NCBI GenBank assembly: GCA_037074705.1
Contig: CM073590.1
Span: forward strand, 224,756,246 to 224,820,245
Reading direction: 5' to 3'
Length of the DNA: 64,000 nt
Origin: Zhengitettix transpicula
Taxonomy: Eukaryota > Arthropoda > Insecta > Orthoptera > Tetrigidae
Part shown: piece by piece, positions 11,561 through 22,434 of the stretch
How the letters are laid out: each line of letters opens with the position of its first letter
How positions within the stretch are numbered: position 1 is the first letter of the stretch
The notes under the pieces: model-generated
Seen by the model: the letters and a program-made list of their open reading frames with translations, nothing else
Told to the model about the DNA's origin: nothing
Database searches by the model: none
Translations under genes and position numbers: made by a program

Positions 11561-13305
11561 TGGCACTATCAGGGAAAATAAACACCCTTCCCATTTTAAT
11601 TTTTTTCGCTGAACTATAACGTCACTTTTGAAAGAATGGCGGAGAATTATATACATAATTAGGATTAACGCCAACAAGTTGTAACTACCGAAAAAATAAC
11701 GTGTTTAAGTTGGTGTTTCCAGAATTTGAAATATTCCAGCGTATTTTCTCGTTACTCCTCAAGAGGAAGAGGAAAAACCTTCAGAAACGATTTGATATTA
11801 TTTTCTCGGTAGTCTGTTTTCCGCCCAAGTTTGACGCTGCAATCGTTACATCAACTGGTCAACCTTGAACCATTTAACGATAACCCATATAATTTTCTTT
11901 CGGATTAATTAGAACAGACGATTTTGTATAAAGTTTTACTACAAATTTACGTGGAATTCAGAGCTGCGCCAGACGATTTGCATCCTGTTATTTTGTCTTC
12001 TACAAGAAAAATCCTATTTCGTGTATATTAATTCCCAAACCTTTCCAGCATGTCTGATTTTCACTTACGGACATTCTAAGCTGCAGCTATATTGCTAGTG
12101 ACACTTTTCTTTGCTCGTATTTTATAATTACTTACTCGTTATGCCAGACTTACGACATTCTTCGGGTCTTCGATTCCGTATAAACTTTTGCACTTCACGT
12201 TCTGTTATCATTTAATTCATTATTTTAAGAAGATATTCTCTCCATGACCGAAAATGATATTAGCATGCACTAGTGAATTTAATTTATATTAAATTTCGTT
12301 CAGAATTGTTTGATTTTAAAAAAAAACATCAGCCAATTAGTCAGAAATTGATTATGAAAAATTTGTAATAATTATTTATATGCAACGCGTGTGAAAATTC
12401 ACGTTCATCATCATGTAATTATTCATAATTAATCATTTAACTCAAATTTATTCATAAAGATGTCGCAAAAATGTAAGGAAGAAACTTAGTGTTATTTTTA
12501 TGTTGTTTTTTTTTTTAAAAAAATTATATTTCTGACTGATATGATTTCTTTTAATTATTTAAAATAATACTGATGAATATAATTGATAAATAATTTTATG
12601 TGTTTGTTTTTTCATGAGATGTTCTCACCGTCAACGTGGTTTGAATATTATTATTTTTAAAATTATTTTTTATTATAATTAAAATTCACATATCATTCAC
12701 AAAATATATTTTTGTCGTTTTATTAACGTTAACAGAAGATTTCGCCTGTACTCACCATTATAATGTTGTATGAACGGTATATTTTATAATGATTTATATA
12801 TAAAAATGATTTGTAATGATTTTTATATAAAAAAATTACCGTTTTTGTAGAATTATAATAGCGAATACGGCTGAAAGATCCTTTTATTGATACGAATAGC
12901 CGTTCATGTTTACGTGACTCGTCACGTCGTAAAGGGACCAACAACGACAGAAAGTAACAGATTAATTTTTTAATTATAATTAATTTTTTAAAATTATAAT
13001 AGGGGCACATTTCGTTTTAATAAATAAATTACAAAAAGGAAAAAGTGACAAATGACCAGAGATGATACAAGATATAGAGTTTAATGTTACAATTTATTTA
13101 AGATTCGTTCTAAAGACTTATAACTAGTATTAAAAAAATCTCTGTTATATAGTAGGCAGTCCTCATAAGTCTAATCATAGTATGTGTATAGTAAATATAA
13201 TTATATCTTGGATAATTACTATTAAAAGTAGGGCAATCTCTATTAATCTAATAAATAAAGCAGATCGTTTCTTTGTTAGTGTGTTTCGTACACGTTAATC
13301 GTCCG
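11561..13305. other. Unannotated AT-rich sequence
   Basis: No gene recognised. A short imperfect tandem of an AATGATTTATATATAAA-type unit occurs at about 12786-12832. The ORF at 12729-13010 is low-complexity and lysine/tyrosine-rich, typical of translated AT-rich DNA. Confidence 0.4.
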
Positions 13306-13754
13306 ATATTTACATCGAATAAATATTTTTTCCTGGTCAATGAAATTCATATTTCTCTACATGTTCTCTGATATAATTTCACATCCTTTCCGCATGGGAG
13401 ATCACCCTTAAGGGTGGGGGTGGAGAGGCATTAATAAAAAATAAGCGAGATTCGAGTGAAATCCGGGATTATGAATGTCGCTGAGTTTAATTATTACATT
13501 GAACTATTTTATTAACCCACAGTAGAGGGGCTGGACGGAGGAAAATTTTCGAACATGTTAAAACGGCCCATATATTCGTCAAAAGAATTTTTTTCTGGGT
13601 CAATGAGTTCAACCGCTTTCGGTATGGGAGGTGGGCACACTTTAGGGATGAGTCGAGGTGCGTTACATAAAAACAACGTAAAAGGGACCAAAATTGGAGT
13701 CAAATCGGGTGTTATGGATATATGACAACCCGGGCAACGCCGTAGCCCAGCTAG
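13306..13754 (+). mobile_element. Helitron-like 3' end with internal degenerate tandem repeat (copy C)
   Basis: The 3' end reads GGGC-AACGCCGTA-GCCC-AG-CTAG followed by T. That is a short terminal hairpin (13732-13748) just before CTAG (13751-13754), inserted before T, as in Helitron 3' ends. The core ACGCCG-AGCTAG is shared with copies A and B. The body is a decayed tandem duplication with a period of about 250 bp: TTTTTCCTGGTCAATGA at 13329 matches TTTTTCTGGGTCAATGA near 13590, and ATTCGAGTGAAATCCGGG near 13450 matches TTGGAGTCAAATCGGG near 13694. The 5' end is not located. Confidence 0.5.
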
Positions 13755-14932
13755 TACGAAATAATGAGATTGTAATTTGGTTATTATTTATTATCATGTA
13801 TAATATAAATATTACAACAGCCTTAATAATAAGATATTAAAAATTAATGATATATATTATTAATTATACATTTTACAAGTTTTAGCAAACAGTTAATTAC
13901 GTTCCGTTAAGATAATTTATGCATAAAGATATTGTTGGGAAAACTTTATTAGATACGGCAATACATACGTGGATTTCGATAAAATTTTTCAGTTAATATC
14001 AGTAAATAAAAACGTAGAATTTAAATATGAAAAATTAACCCACGCATCGAAACGGAAAGTTTGTGTAGAAAATGAAAGTATTTCAGTAAAAATTAATGTC
14101 ATTTCGTCATAGAGAAAATGGCGGTGAATGAACTCTTCTTGACCGTTGTACCTAAACACGACTTTCCACTAAATTTTGCTACAGTTTATTTTTACCGGAG
14201 AACCTTGATATTGTCCTGGTCTCGAGGTTCCGAATCCTGTGACGTTCAACTCGCGGACTGATCTTACGTAAAGGTTGTCGTGGCATCCGGCCAACCAGAT
14301 ATGAGTCATTTCTTCAGAGCTTCTTCACCTCTGCTCATATTTCAGTGACAACGTGTGAAAACTCCCAAAGCGATTCGTGTTGGGTAACACAGAGAGAGGT
14401 CTTTGTGTTCGTTAGACTTGCATACATATACATTTAATTACATATTACAATATATATACGATTCCCAATAAATTATGCTGCCGCAACTGCTTTATACCAG
14501 AACAAATGTGTACAAGAAACAGTTTTACTGTTAGCAAAATGACCTTAGAGCTTTTTATTTGGGCTGCAAGTCGTTGCACCGTCAAGTGAAGTTAGGGGTG
14601 TGTAAAATATAAGAATGAATTCGTTGTTGCATGTGATTTAATAATAAGTGATATGCAGAAATGACGTAGCACAAATTTGAGTACTAAATGAGGTATCTAT
14701 TTTGACGGGAAGCTGTGAAACGAGCTCGAGGGATTCCAACATGCGAAATTTGGTTGCAGATTATAGGGTGGGACCAACAAGTCTAGGGTGCGTTAAGTCG
14801 ACGCTCCTAAGAAGAAAGAAGCCATACCAAGTACTTATTTACGTCTCCTAAACCTTTTAGTATTGGGCCAATGACCTGAATAATGCAGTTAATATGCCAA
14901 TTACCTTCGAAACCCCCCATAAGCATTTGCGG
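13755..14932. other. Unannotated sequence
   Basis: AT-rich with GC-normal patches around 14200-14350. No recognised ORF, RNA gene or repeat terminus. Confidence 0.4.
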
Positions 14933-15252
14933 TTTTTTTTAGGTGTAGACAGGCTGCTTGAGGGTAATCCACATAGTGGCAACTCCCCTCTTATAGCATA
15001 GGAAAGGGATTTGAATGGGGGGATGCGGAAGGATTAGAGGAAGGTAGCCAATCGTTAACTAGGGCCCTCGAGCTATGGTTTAAGGATGCTACCCGGCATT
15101 CGCCTAAAAGTAATGCAGGGAAAACCCTAGAAAAACCTGCATCAGGTAGGTCGGGAATATGGTACTTGTCCCATGCCCTTCCGATGGCGGGGTCGCAGCA
15201 TTCCCCTCGCCATGCCTTGACCAATTTAGGAGACAGCTGGCCGACTATTCCA
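14933..15252 (-). mobile_element. SINE-like retroposon, subfamily B (copy 3)
   Basis: The poly(A) appears as T-run 14933-14940. It differs from subfamily A by AGGTGTAGACAGGCTGC at the 3' end and by GTGGCAACTCCCCTCTTATAG in place of GGGCAACTCCCCTTTAATAG. These differences are shared with the copies at 29659 and 29986. The 5' end lies near GGCCGACTATTCC, close to the short-form start used by copies 5 and 11. Confidence 0.85.
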
Positions 15253-15326
15253 GCCCCAAATGAGAGATACTGTATTAACGTAAAATTAAATATATATTTA
15301 TTTCTGTTCCGAATGCAGTTTTCTCA

Positions 15327-15761
15327 TTTTTTTAGGGCAACAGGCTACATGAGGGTAATCCACTTTGGGCAACTCCCCTTTAATAGCATAGGAAGGGATT
15401 TGAAAGGGAAAGGGGGGGATGCGGAAGGGTAGAGGAAGGTAGCCAAGGGTTAACTAGGGCCCCCGGGCTATATTTGAAGGATCCCACGCCCTTCCGATTG
15501 CTGTGGGGACGGAGCATTCCCTTCTCCGTGCCTTGACCAGTTTAGGAGGAAGCTGGCCGACTATTCCAATGGGAATAGCGGACAACTCTTACCGTATGCC
15601 CAAGGTCTGTGACATACACCTCTCAGAACAGGGCGCGGTGCCTCGGCTTGTGGAAACCTTAGTTACAAAACGGAGAGGAAAAGGCATCCCCAAAGGTAGC
15701 CCCTTCGTATCTCTCCTACAAGGTTCTGCCTGCGAGAGAATATCCCTCGCAGGTACTGCCT
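15327..15761 (-). mobile_element. SINE-like retroposon, long form with internal deletions (copy 4)
   Basis: The tail is the T-run at 15327-15333. This copy reaches the 5' stem-loop zone (GCCTGCGAGAGAATATCCCTCGCAGG) but lacks about 80 bp between GGATCC and CCACGCCC, and about 15 bp at CCGATTGCTG. The larger deletion has TCC microhomology at its ends. It retains the first stem-loop and a few bases towards the second. A (GA)n run follows at about 15779-15794. Confidence 0.85.
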
Positions 15762-15795
15762 GATGTTACGCCGCAAAGAGGGAGAGAGAGAGAGC

Positions 15796-16450
15796 AAAAA
15801 AAAACCAGATCCGACGAAATTTTATTTAAAGATACTGAACTCGTAAATCTTTTTACAGAATTTTAATACTCAGCTGAGCGTAAACATTCCATGTTTCAAA
15901 GGATGAACTAAAAATTTAGTTGGCACGGAAGTGACTGGCGCTGGGCGTCACGAATACTTGATTCCAAATCCTTATGCGAGTTATTTCTGTCAGGTGGTTT
16001 ATTAATAATTGGCAAGGATAAAATTCACTTCATAGCAACATGATTATAAATATATTATTAGAAGAAGTTTTCTTCTTAACTGACGTCGCAAGCGGAGTTG
16101 TTCGAATACCGACGTATTTGGGAATTTAAGTGAGTTTCCAGGATACAGAAATAAGGATCTTCTATGATTTTCACACACAAAGGCAGAAAGCCAGGTAAAG
16201 AAGTTTGTCATGAAAGAAATACTCTAGTCATGTTACAGTTTTAAGCGAGTGTTACAATATCTGCATGAACAAGTAAAATACTTTTTCTATCTCCAATTTA
16301 AAACAACTTTTTTTATGAAATCTTCATCAAATAAAAATCCAATTATTGAAGTCCTCAAAATATTTATTATTGCATTAGTAAGCAACAAAAGTCAATTGTT
16401 CAAATTACAAGAGATTTCGGCTATTAATGGGGCAAAATCAACTGAAAAAA
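15796..16450. other. Unannotated AT-rich sequence
   Basis: No gene recognised. The ORF at 16249-16497 is AT-rich low-complexity. It lies upstream of the PLE endonuclease fragment, but I could not recognise reverse-transcriptase motifs in it. Confidence 0.35.
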
Positions 16451-16523
16451 CACATATAGACGTAAGAACATATATAACTTTTTTTTTCATTTTTTAGAAG
16501 TTATGTGTTCTTACGTCTATGTG
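16451..16523. repeat. Strong hairpin upstream of PLE fragment
   Basis: CACATATAGACGTAAGAACA (left arm from 16451) is matched by TGTTCTTACGTCTATGTG (right arm, ending 16523). The stem is about 24 bp with a T-rich loop of about 21 nt (16479-16499). It may be a short inverted duplication or an RNA structure in a retroelement transcript. It is not a bacterial-type terminator. Confidence 0.6.
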
Positions 16524-16680
16524 ATTTTATTCAGATGCATATGCCCATCAATAGGCGAAAGCTCCTGTAATTTTAACAATTGTAGTTTGTTGCTTATTAA
16601 TGCAATAATATATATTTTTATTACAAATTTCTCCAAATATTCAAAGAATATAAAATATCCATCATTTACAGATCCACTAA

Positions 16681-17061
16681 TATACCCTTTCATACTTGAT
16701 TAAAAACCACAAGGACCCACTTGACACATACAGCAAACATTGTGTTGTATACAAAATCACTTGCTCTAATTGTAATTCCTGCTACATAGGGCGAACTAAA
16801 CGTTCCCTTAATACACGTATCAAAGAACATATATCTAATATCAAACTTCGCATTGATAAACAATCTGTAGTATCCAAACATATCATCAATTCTAAACATA
16901 CATTTGATTGGCAAAATGGTAAGATTTTAGACGTTGACACCAGGCACAATTCAAGACTCATTTCAGAGATGCCTCACATTAAATCAAAAACCACAGCTAT
17001 TAATGTACAAACAGACACTATGAAACTCAATAATTGCTATGATTCCTTATTATTAAGCTGA
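16681..17061 (+). pseudogene. Penelope-like element, GIY-YIG endonuclease domain (5'-truncated)
   Basis: The open frame 16696-17061 (121 codons; its first codon is TTG, with a stop 18 bp upstream) encodes the C-terminal GIY-YIG endonuclease of a Penelope-like retroelement. Visible motifs are VVYKI at residues 17-21, a Cys pair C23-x2-C26, YIG at 30-32, the Arg of TRIKEH at 41, FDW at 70-72, and RLISEM with the expected catalytic Glu at 91. This order (GVY, CxxC, YIG, R, E) is the PLE form of the fold, which nicks target DNA for priming. The reverse transcriptase that should precede it is missing, so this is a dead 5'-truncated copy, although the endonuclease frame is unbroken. It is followed by PLE-type terminal sequence. 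Confidence 0.85.
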
Positions 17062-17275
17062 ACCTTCTGTTTTCCTATTGTCCTTGCTCCCTTATTGTTA
17101 TGCTGCTAACTCTTCGGCTCTCCCATTGGCGTTGCGTTTTCGTCGCTTTTGAGTTTTGTCAACTGATAAGTGCAGTTGTGTCGCTCTAGGCTCTTCCTCG
17201 CACTTACGGAAATGAACAAGGATCCCAGAAACGTTGTGTGGTATTTATATTACCCTTTATTGTCTGTATAGGCTA
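17062..17275 (+). mobile_element. PLE 3' terminal region
   Basis: It follows the endonuclease stop. It contains GTTGTGTCGCTCTAGGCTC, then AACAAGGATCCCAGAAACG, then TTGTGTGGTATTTATATTA. The same series recurs at 24308-24400 (minus), 59945-60190 (both orientations) and, decayed, at 55605-55665. It is therefore the mobile terminal sequence of this PLE family. A small hairpin CAACTG-x7-CAGTTG sits at about 17160-17178. The CTGAGGA-type box seen in the 24.3-kb copy is altered here to TACGGAA. Confidence 0.7.
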
Positions 17276-17559
17276 TCTTTCTTATTCATATATTTTGAGA
17301 ACTTCAATAATTAGTTTTTTATTCGATGAAGAGTAGTTTTTTTTACAAATTTTACAAATTCGTCCATTAATTATATAATTGAACTGGCTGAATTATGTGA
17401 TTTGTTTGGTTACCTCAGATTATCGAATACATTGGCCTCGATGTTGAACGGGCGTTTTTTCTGCGTTGAGGATGAGAAGAGATCTAAATATGGCATAAAA
17501 TCACGAGTGTCTTTTAATGTTTTGTGCAAGTTCAAAAGGTTTCATAACACTTTAACCTT

Positions 17560-17668
17560 CTCATTTTCAACTCGATAACAGAAGGGAACAAAAAAAGTAA
17601 ACAGCAATGTATATGCCTTAAAACGACTATCTGCAGTATTAAATAGGGACAACTTTATTAAGGTATAT
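17560..17668 (+). pseudogene. LINE ORF remnant, part upstream of the inserted LTR
   Basis: The translation ends LSAVLNRDNFIKVY. It continues, after the LTR at 17669-18698 and one ATAT duplication are removed, into GLIYPHISYGIEI at 18703 onward. The two halves are therefore one degenerate non-LTR retrotransposon ORF split by the LTR. The upstream limit is uncertain. Confidence 0.5.
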
Positions 17669-18698
17669 TAAGGGTTAATTGAAATGATTAAATTAAATAA
17701 ATTTAATTTATTAAAAATAAAATTTTATTCTTCAAATATCAGCATCGCTTTACATGATCAAAGATTGAAGTCTTTCATATTAATATTCAATAAATAGTTC
17801 TTGGAATTACACGTGTAAATATAAATATGCATAACCCCTGTGAATTCCGAGAACTATTTATTAATCGCTTTGCATATTTAATTTCCTCAAATTCACAAAC
17901 CAAATTTTATATTATTTTTTTTATTTCTGGCTTTCTAAGAAAATACAACTTTATAATTTTACAACAGTTACATCTAATTACTCTTTCTCTCAGGGTCTTT
18001 ACTGGGCTTGATAATAAGAACAATCAAATTTAATAAACTAATTAACAAATCAAAATTGAAATGAACGGAATATAAATTCTAAACACAATAAACAAAACGA
18101 AAACAAAACAAGATAACGAAATCTGACTTATACCTTTAATCCTCGTTTACAGACTTTAAATAATTGTTTTTGTACTCACGAATGTCTTTCTGGTACCAGA
18201 TCTTATTCTTGAAGCTTGAGGGCACGACTCACTAAAAAGGCCTTTATTCACTGATTCTACACATCATTTTTAATAAACACGGTCGTAGTTCTCGTTGTTA
18301 TTCCACTTGGAATTTTGGGATCAGCCGCTCCCTCGGTCAGCCCTCGGACGTAGGTCTCCTCGATGCCTTTATGCGAAATTTTATTTCGCATCTGTGTGGT
18401 GCAAACCTTTTGCTTCCACTTTGCGATTTTATATCAAGAGTCTCTCCGTCAACAACTATTTACTTGTGTTTTATAGAGTTTAATAGATCTCGCAGTTGAA
18501 CTTCCTGGACCACGCTATTCGTTCTTTTTCGGTCAGCCTCCTCTCTCTCTCGAAACGTTTGCCGGACTGGCCTTCCGTACGAGCGCGCGGTTTCAAACAG
18601 CAATCGCCGACAAAGAGCCGTGATTGTTGCTTTCAAGAAATGTACCGCTAGCAATCCAATTATATTAAAACAATTAATGGCCTATAATTAGTATTACA
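17669..18698 (-). mobile_element. Solo LTR inserted in a LINE
   Basis: The right end is GTATTACA followed by ATAT. The left end is decayed, TAAGGG after ATAT, having apparently lost the first TG. It shares the block CAGGGTCTTTACTGGGCTTG (17991-18010) with the other LTRs here, which places it in antisense orientation. Length is about 1.03 kb. ATAT lies on both sides (17665-17668 and 18699-18702). No gag or pol is present, so it is a recombined solo LTR. Family assignment to Ty3/Gypsy rests only on the TG..CA ends and 4-bp duplication. Confidence 0.75.
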
Positions 18699-19215
18699 AT
18701 ATATTAAGGATTAATTTATCCACATATAAGCTACGGTATTGAAATATGCGGTTGAGCTGCAGCTATATTTATGGATAGACGACTAACACGAAAAAAGCAA
18801 AGATTAGGTATATATTGGACTGAAACTAAGAGAATCTTGCAGAACAATCTTTAGAATAAACAATTTATTAACTGTTTATGGAATATAAATAACTATGGTG
18901 AAAAAGAAAAAAAAATCCCTCCCGGGTCAAAGTTTAACAAAACATAGAAAAAAACTAGAGGGAATAATTATTTTAGAGTTAGAACGAATTTAAAGAAAAC
19001 GGAGAAGGACCCAATCCTCAAAGGAATTATATTATTTAACAGACAGCCACATCAAATAAAACAATTTTAAAAGTAGTCTAAAACAATATCTATCTCAAAA
19101 AGTATTGTACGAAAGATTTGTAATCGGATTAAAAATTATATATGTTATTGTATGTCAATTATGTACTATATATATTTATTTTTATTTTTAAGACAGTATT
19201 TCTAATATTGTATTA
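18699..19215 (+). pseudogene. LINE ORF 3' part and tail, degenerate
   Basis: Recognisable peptides in frame order are SYGIEICG at 18729-18752, RTIFRINNLLTVYGI around 18840-18885, and KGIILFNRQPHQIK around 19020-19060. These match the conserved C-terminal region of non-LTR retrotransposon ORF2 (SYGIEIWG, CR-LF--L-ILT-PS-YI, GIKLFN-LP--IK). Stops and frameshifts separate them. The sequence fades into AT-rich DNA by about 19215. This LINE is distinct from the Jockey fragments at 24.6 and 32.2 kb, which have KPIWxYGxELWG instead. Confidence 0.6.
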
Positions 19216-20290
19216 ATACAATCTATGGAAAAGTAAACATATTATTATAATTATAATATTTACCCCTCCACTTATAACAGACCACACCCCACTCGAAGTA
19301 GCAACCCTGATCGTTACTCTCGACGTGGAAAAGTCCATATAAACAGTCGTGAAAATGCTGCATGTGTTTTGCCCCTAAATGCCCAATGAACCTTGTCTGC
19401 GGGCAGATCCGGTCCGGTCCAGATAAAATCGTCACGGTTGCTGAACAAGCACAACCTGCCGTCAAAGTTAATAACAATTTCCTATCCAAGAGATGTTCAA
19501 CAATGATAACAGAAACATAAGATGCACGCAAACTTGCGATCCGGAGGAATGAGGACACAGTTGAAGGTCAATACTGGAGACCACACACACAGTAGGTGTG
19601 TGCAAAACAAGGGACCTAATTCCTTGGCGGCTGTCTTCCTTTTCGTAATTTGGAAGCGTTTTGCGGAACAGTCACGTCGACGCAAGCACTTTGCAGTTTA
19701 CGTGTTTGTTTGTTCGCGGCTTTACGGACGTGACTCACCAAAACAAACTGTGGTGAGCGCCATGTTGGCTGGTGGCGTGATGCGTTCCTCCAAGGACGTA
19801 AGCCACAGCTGATGGATGGGCGGCGTCAAGGATAGGGAATACACATCAACGCTAAGCACGTCTTCTATTCCGCAGAAGTGGCCTTGAGGAGACCACAACC
19901 ACGAAGCCTGCTCGTTATGGATCAGTCACGCTATTGACAGAGATTGGCTTGCAGTTCTGCACCGTCGAGGAAATAGGACTCAATGTCACGCTTTTTAAAT
20001 GGAGACACTTGTCAGTCTCTTATGCATTTATTAAATTCTGTTGTATTGCTACTAGATTTGCACGTAATTATTGAAAATTGTTAATTTAAATTTCTGAGGT
20101 TTGAAAACTGAGCCGCCATTTTGCCGCGGACATCACCGTGCTACTGCGAACTATGAAGTTTCTTAGCAACGTAATTATAAAAAAGAGTTTAAGATGGACA
20201 GTGTTTATAACTTTATTATTGAGCGAGAAAAACTTAAATACTTAACGACTAATGCTGAATTGACCTTTATTAAAGACTAAAATGTACTGA
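19216..20290. other. Unannotated, moderately GC-rich sequence
   Basis: Base composition is near balanced from about 19260 to 20000, with overlapping ORFs on both strands (19223-19558 minus, 19522-19812 plus). None carries a domain I recognise, and no clear exon boundaries could be assigned. It may be an old repeat or a conserved non-coding block. Confidence 0.3.
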
Positions 20291-20615
20291 TTTTTTTTAG
20301 GGCAACAGGCTACATGAGGGTGATCCACATTGGGCAACTCCCCTTTAATAGCATAGGCAGGGATTTAAAAGGGGGGATGCGGAAGGGTAGAGGAAGGTAG
20401 CCAAGGGTTACTAGGGCCCCCGGGCTATATTTTAAGGATCCTACCCGGCATTCGCCTAAAGAAATGCAGGGAAAACCCTAGAAAAACCTGCATCAGGTAG
20501 GTCGGGCATTGGGTACTTCTCCCACGCCCTTCCGATAGCGGGAGAGGAGTTTGCTGTGGGGACGCAGCATTCCCTTCTCCGTGCCTCGACCAGTTTAGGA
20601 GGCAGCTGGCCGACT
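20291..20615 (-). mobile_element. SINE-like retroposon, subfamily A short form (copy 5)
   Basis: T-run 20291-20298 is the tail. The copy ends 5' at GGCAGCTGGCCGACTA, essentially the same 5' point as copy 11. Near-identity to copies 2 and 11 indicates recent spread. The repeated 5' point suggests a real short-form start rather than random truncation. Confidence 0.85.
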
Positions 20616-22434
20616 ATAATTTTTCATACTTAAAGTTGTCTTTCCTTGTCAACCTGTCTGTAGGTCTTTGTCAAATAATGGTTTAAAACAAACAAAAGCT
20701 AGACAGCAAATATGAGACGCAAAGATATAAAAATAATGATGATACGTGTCAGAGGTTCAACAAAAATAATCATTTTATTATACCTTTTTGGTGTTCATCT
20801 ATACCAAATTTCTCAATTTATTAAACAATATGAATGATCCATCCTTATTAAAAATGTATAAAATGCCATAAATATCCCGTAAACATATTCCATCGAAATA
20901 ATACAATTGATGAAATTATTTGTAAAAATTGTGCCTCGTGTTATTTCGACGAGATTAAAAGCCCTTTGATTACTAAAATTAATTTTATATCTCCAAATTA
21001 CATCAGTGAACACTGTTTGGAATTAAATCATAAGTTAGATTCTGAAAACGCCATTTATTTTAGATAATGAATCCAATTAAAAAACATTATCTCTGAAATG
21101 TTGCACTTCGAGCTTAATTCTTTAAATATCAAGCAGGGTACCGTTTGCCTTAACAACATCTCTGATTTTTTTACAGAATCTCTGGCATTTATAATCTTTG
21201 CTTTTATAACCTTTTATCTCACATCATCTACGTAACTTTAGTTTGTCTTCAAACAGTGTTTCACAATGGCTTACAAACAAGGTATTTCAAATACAAAAAT
21301 ATTAATATGTAATGTATATAAATATATAATACAGAGAAGTTATAAATGACATATAAATTCATTAGTAAATTATTCTTTGTAAATGAAGAAAGATTAATAT
21401 GTAAATGAGAAAAATTCAATACTCTATATAATATATACAATAATATATAGTAATTTACAAAAATGTATCACAAGAATATGAAAGGATTACTTAACATTTA
21501 TCTAAATATTATAAACATAATAATAGAAATTCTATTACATTTTACTTAAATTATTTCATTTTTTATCAAACATGGCCCAATCAAAATTCAAATAATGAAC
21601 CTTAAAATTATAAACACTAGAATATGCACAAAATAATAAAATAAACAGTAAATATGTATTACTTACAACACAAAAGAATGGTTAATTGTTAGGCAGAGTT
21701 GGTTTTGCAGATCCACCAAAAAAAGCTCTTATTGATCCCCACAACATTTACTTTTAGTAGTTTATTTATGTTACGTTGAGTGTTTATTTTGCAATTTTAA
21801 TATTATTTTTTTATATGTAAGCCTAATAACGATTTTCAATTAATCATTTTACAAAGTTTTTGACTTTCAATTATCATCATTGGGACAGTCGATGTTTTAA
21901 TAAATGTTAAACTTGTAAAACGTGGGCTCACTCTTGTGGTTTGCGAAATAATTTATAACATAACATTAAGAATTTAAAACAATAATAGTTATTGTATACT
22001 TGGAATGTTTCTAAAAAATCTGAATCATTTCCCGAGTAACCTTCACCAAAATTGCAGCAGGTGATGTAATCTAGATTAGTAATTTATCTATTTGCTATAA
22101 TAATCTGTTTACTTTATTACTATTTTTATTTAGTGTTGTGTCTACTCGCAGGTTGTTGGACTTGGTCTGTGAATTTCCTTCTTCACCTTGCCCTGTTCTT
22201 CAATTTTTTCTACTCACCAATTATCTTCTTCCTTCTCCTTGAAAGTCCCCTAGCAGCTGTATTATTATTCTTCCACGTCCACTTGACGTTCCTTTCATGA
22301 TGTGCTGTGTCCGATCCAGTTTTCCTTTCTCTTAATAACTTTAAGCAAGATGGATCTTTTCTCATTTACTCTTCTTAGAACCTCTACTTTTTTTTTTTAC
22401 TAAAGCTGACTAGTTTATTATTTTCAATTCGGAA
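20616..22434. other. Unannotated, very AT-rich sequence
   Basis: Long AT-rich low-complexity DNA, especially 21250-21680. No recognisable ORF or element. A T10+ run is present near 22388. Confidence 0.4.
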
